64,000 nt of DNA, taken from positions 21,266,921 through 21,330,920 of the forward strand of contig OZ005601.1 in assembly GCA_963930655.1 (NCBI GenBank). The letters are read 5' to 3'. The notes under the pieces are model-generated. The model saw nothing but the letters and a program-made list of their open reading frames with translations. It was not told the DNA's origin and made no database searches. Every line of letters begins with the position of its first letter. Position 1 is the first letter of the stretch. Origin of the DNA: Myrica gale (taxonomy: Eukaryota > Streptophyta > Magnoliopsida > Fagales > Myricaceae). Shown here piece by piece: positions 63,681-64,000 of this stretch. Position numbers and translations under genes: made by a program.

Positions 63681-64000
63681 TACATATTCGCAGACAGTGG
63701 AGGAAAAATGGGAAAACAACTTGAACGAGAGATTTGAGCACGAGAGAAGCGGAGAGCTGATTTGGGCGTTCAATCTCATTGAAGTGGGTGTGAAAGGAGC
63801 ATCTATTTTAGAATTTGAAGTTGGATTACATTTGAGGTTAGTGGTTTTAAATTGAATTGTTTTATGATGAAAAACTTGTATTTTAATATATGAAAGCATG
63901 TGTTTTTCGAAATTTTAGGTTCTAAAATGATAGTAATGGAGTTTGGGGTTGGTTGTGATGTGTTTATATTGAAGTGTTTGTGATTTGGGTTGATATTGAC

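Larger units (their letters stand above)
59201..64000 (+). mobile_element. CACTA-type element B, GTCCGGAC family, running off the window
   Basis: The left end is CACTACAAGAAATAACATTTTAGGTGAC, a canonical CACTA terminus. It is the mirror image of the right end of element A. Repeat blocks of CGTCCGGACG-type at 59300-59630, 60000-60150, 60850-61270, 61650-61960 and 63320-63680 alternate with plus-strand exons at 60190-60560 and 61988-62828. 63700-64000 corresponds to 55400-55060 of element A. The right end lies beyond the window. Confidence 0.8.

Overview
The window is nuclear DNA from a flowering plant, almost certainly a eudicot. One host-type gene, a delta-8 sphingolipid desaturase, sits in about 60 kb of layered transposable elements and endogenous pararetrovirus. 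The sequence is AT-rich and shows Tourist-like MITEs, CACTA, Mutator-like and hAT elements, Ty1/copia retrotransposons with tRNA-iMet primer sites, a tRNA-derived SINE and caulimovirid integrants. It shows no bacterial operon, CRISPR array or rRNA. I cannot name the species.

Layout. 1-2874 is the 3' end of a CACTA element full of GATCGATC palindromes, inserted into a BED-finger hAT transposase (2875-3120, minus). 3784-6029 is a long-TIR (Pack-MULE type) element carrying a GRF zinc-finger gene. 6041-11173 holds MITEs, one with its empty site preserved beside it, and a fragment of an AGO4-clade Argonaute with splice sites (10038-10369, minus). 10825-23362 is a rearranged cluster of endogenous caulimovirid (florendovirus/petuvirus-like) pieces in both orientations: movement protein, coat protein with zinc knuckle, protease, reverse transcriptase, RNase H and a following ORF. 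It is itself interrupted by a 217-bp MITE and by a 1,469-bp element with a 97-bp minisatellite.

24-29 kb contains a hAT-type element and a 2.3-kb long-TIR element with nested MITEs. The desaturase (29354-30697) is full length except for one premature TAG at codon 191, and a Tourist-like MITE abuts its likely TATA box. 31-38 kb has a LINE tail, a hAT transposase remnant and a small LTR (TRIM-like) element. 39.9-44 kb is a 5'-truncated copia element. 45.2 kb is a SINE with a perfect 9-bp target duplication. 45685-47640 is a Pack-MULE with two glycosyltransferase fragments.

48799-53678 is a structurally complete copia element (247-bp LTRs differing at 2 sites, 5-bp target duplication) that nevertheless carries several stops. 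It lies inside an ORF of the 'putative plant transposon protein' type. That ORF belongs to a second CACTA family with GTCCGGAC palindromes. Two copies of this family lie head to head (ending at 57750 and starting at 59201), the second running off the window end.

Functionally the only coherent cellular role is sphingolipid long-chain-base desaturation, probably disabled at this locus. The rest is mobile DNA at different stages of decay. The nesting gives relative ages: hAT transposase, then CACTA; virus, then MITE and the 1.5-kb insertion; CACTA ORF, then copia.
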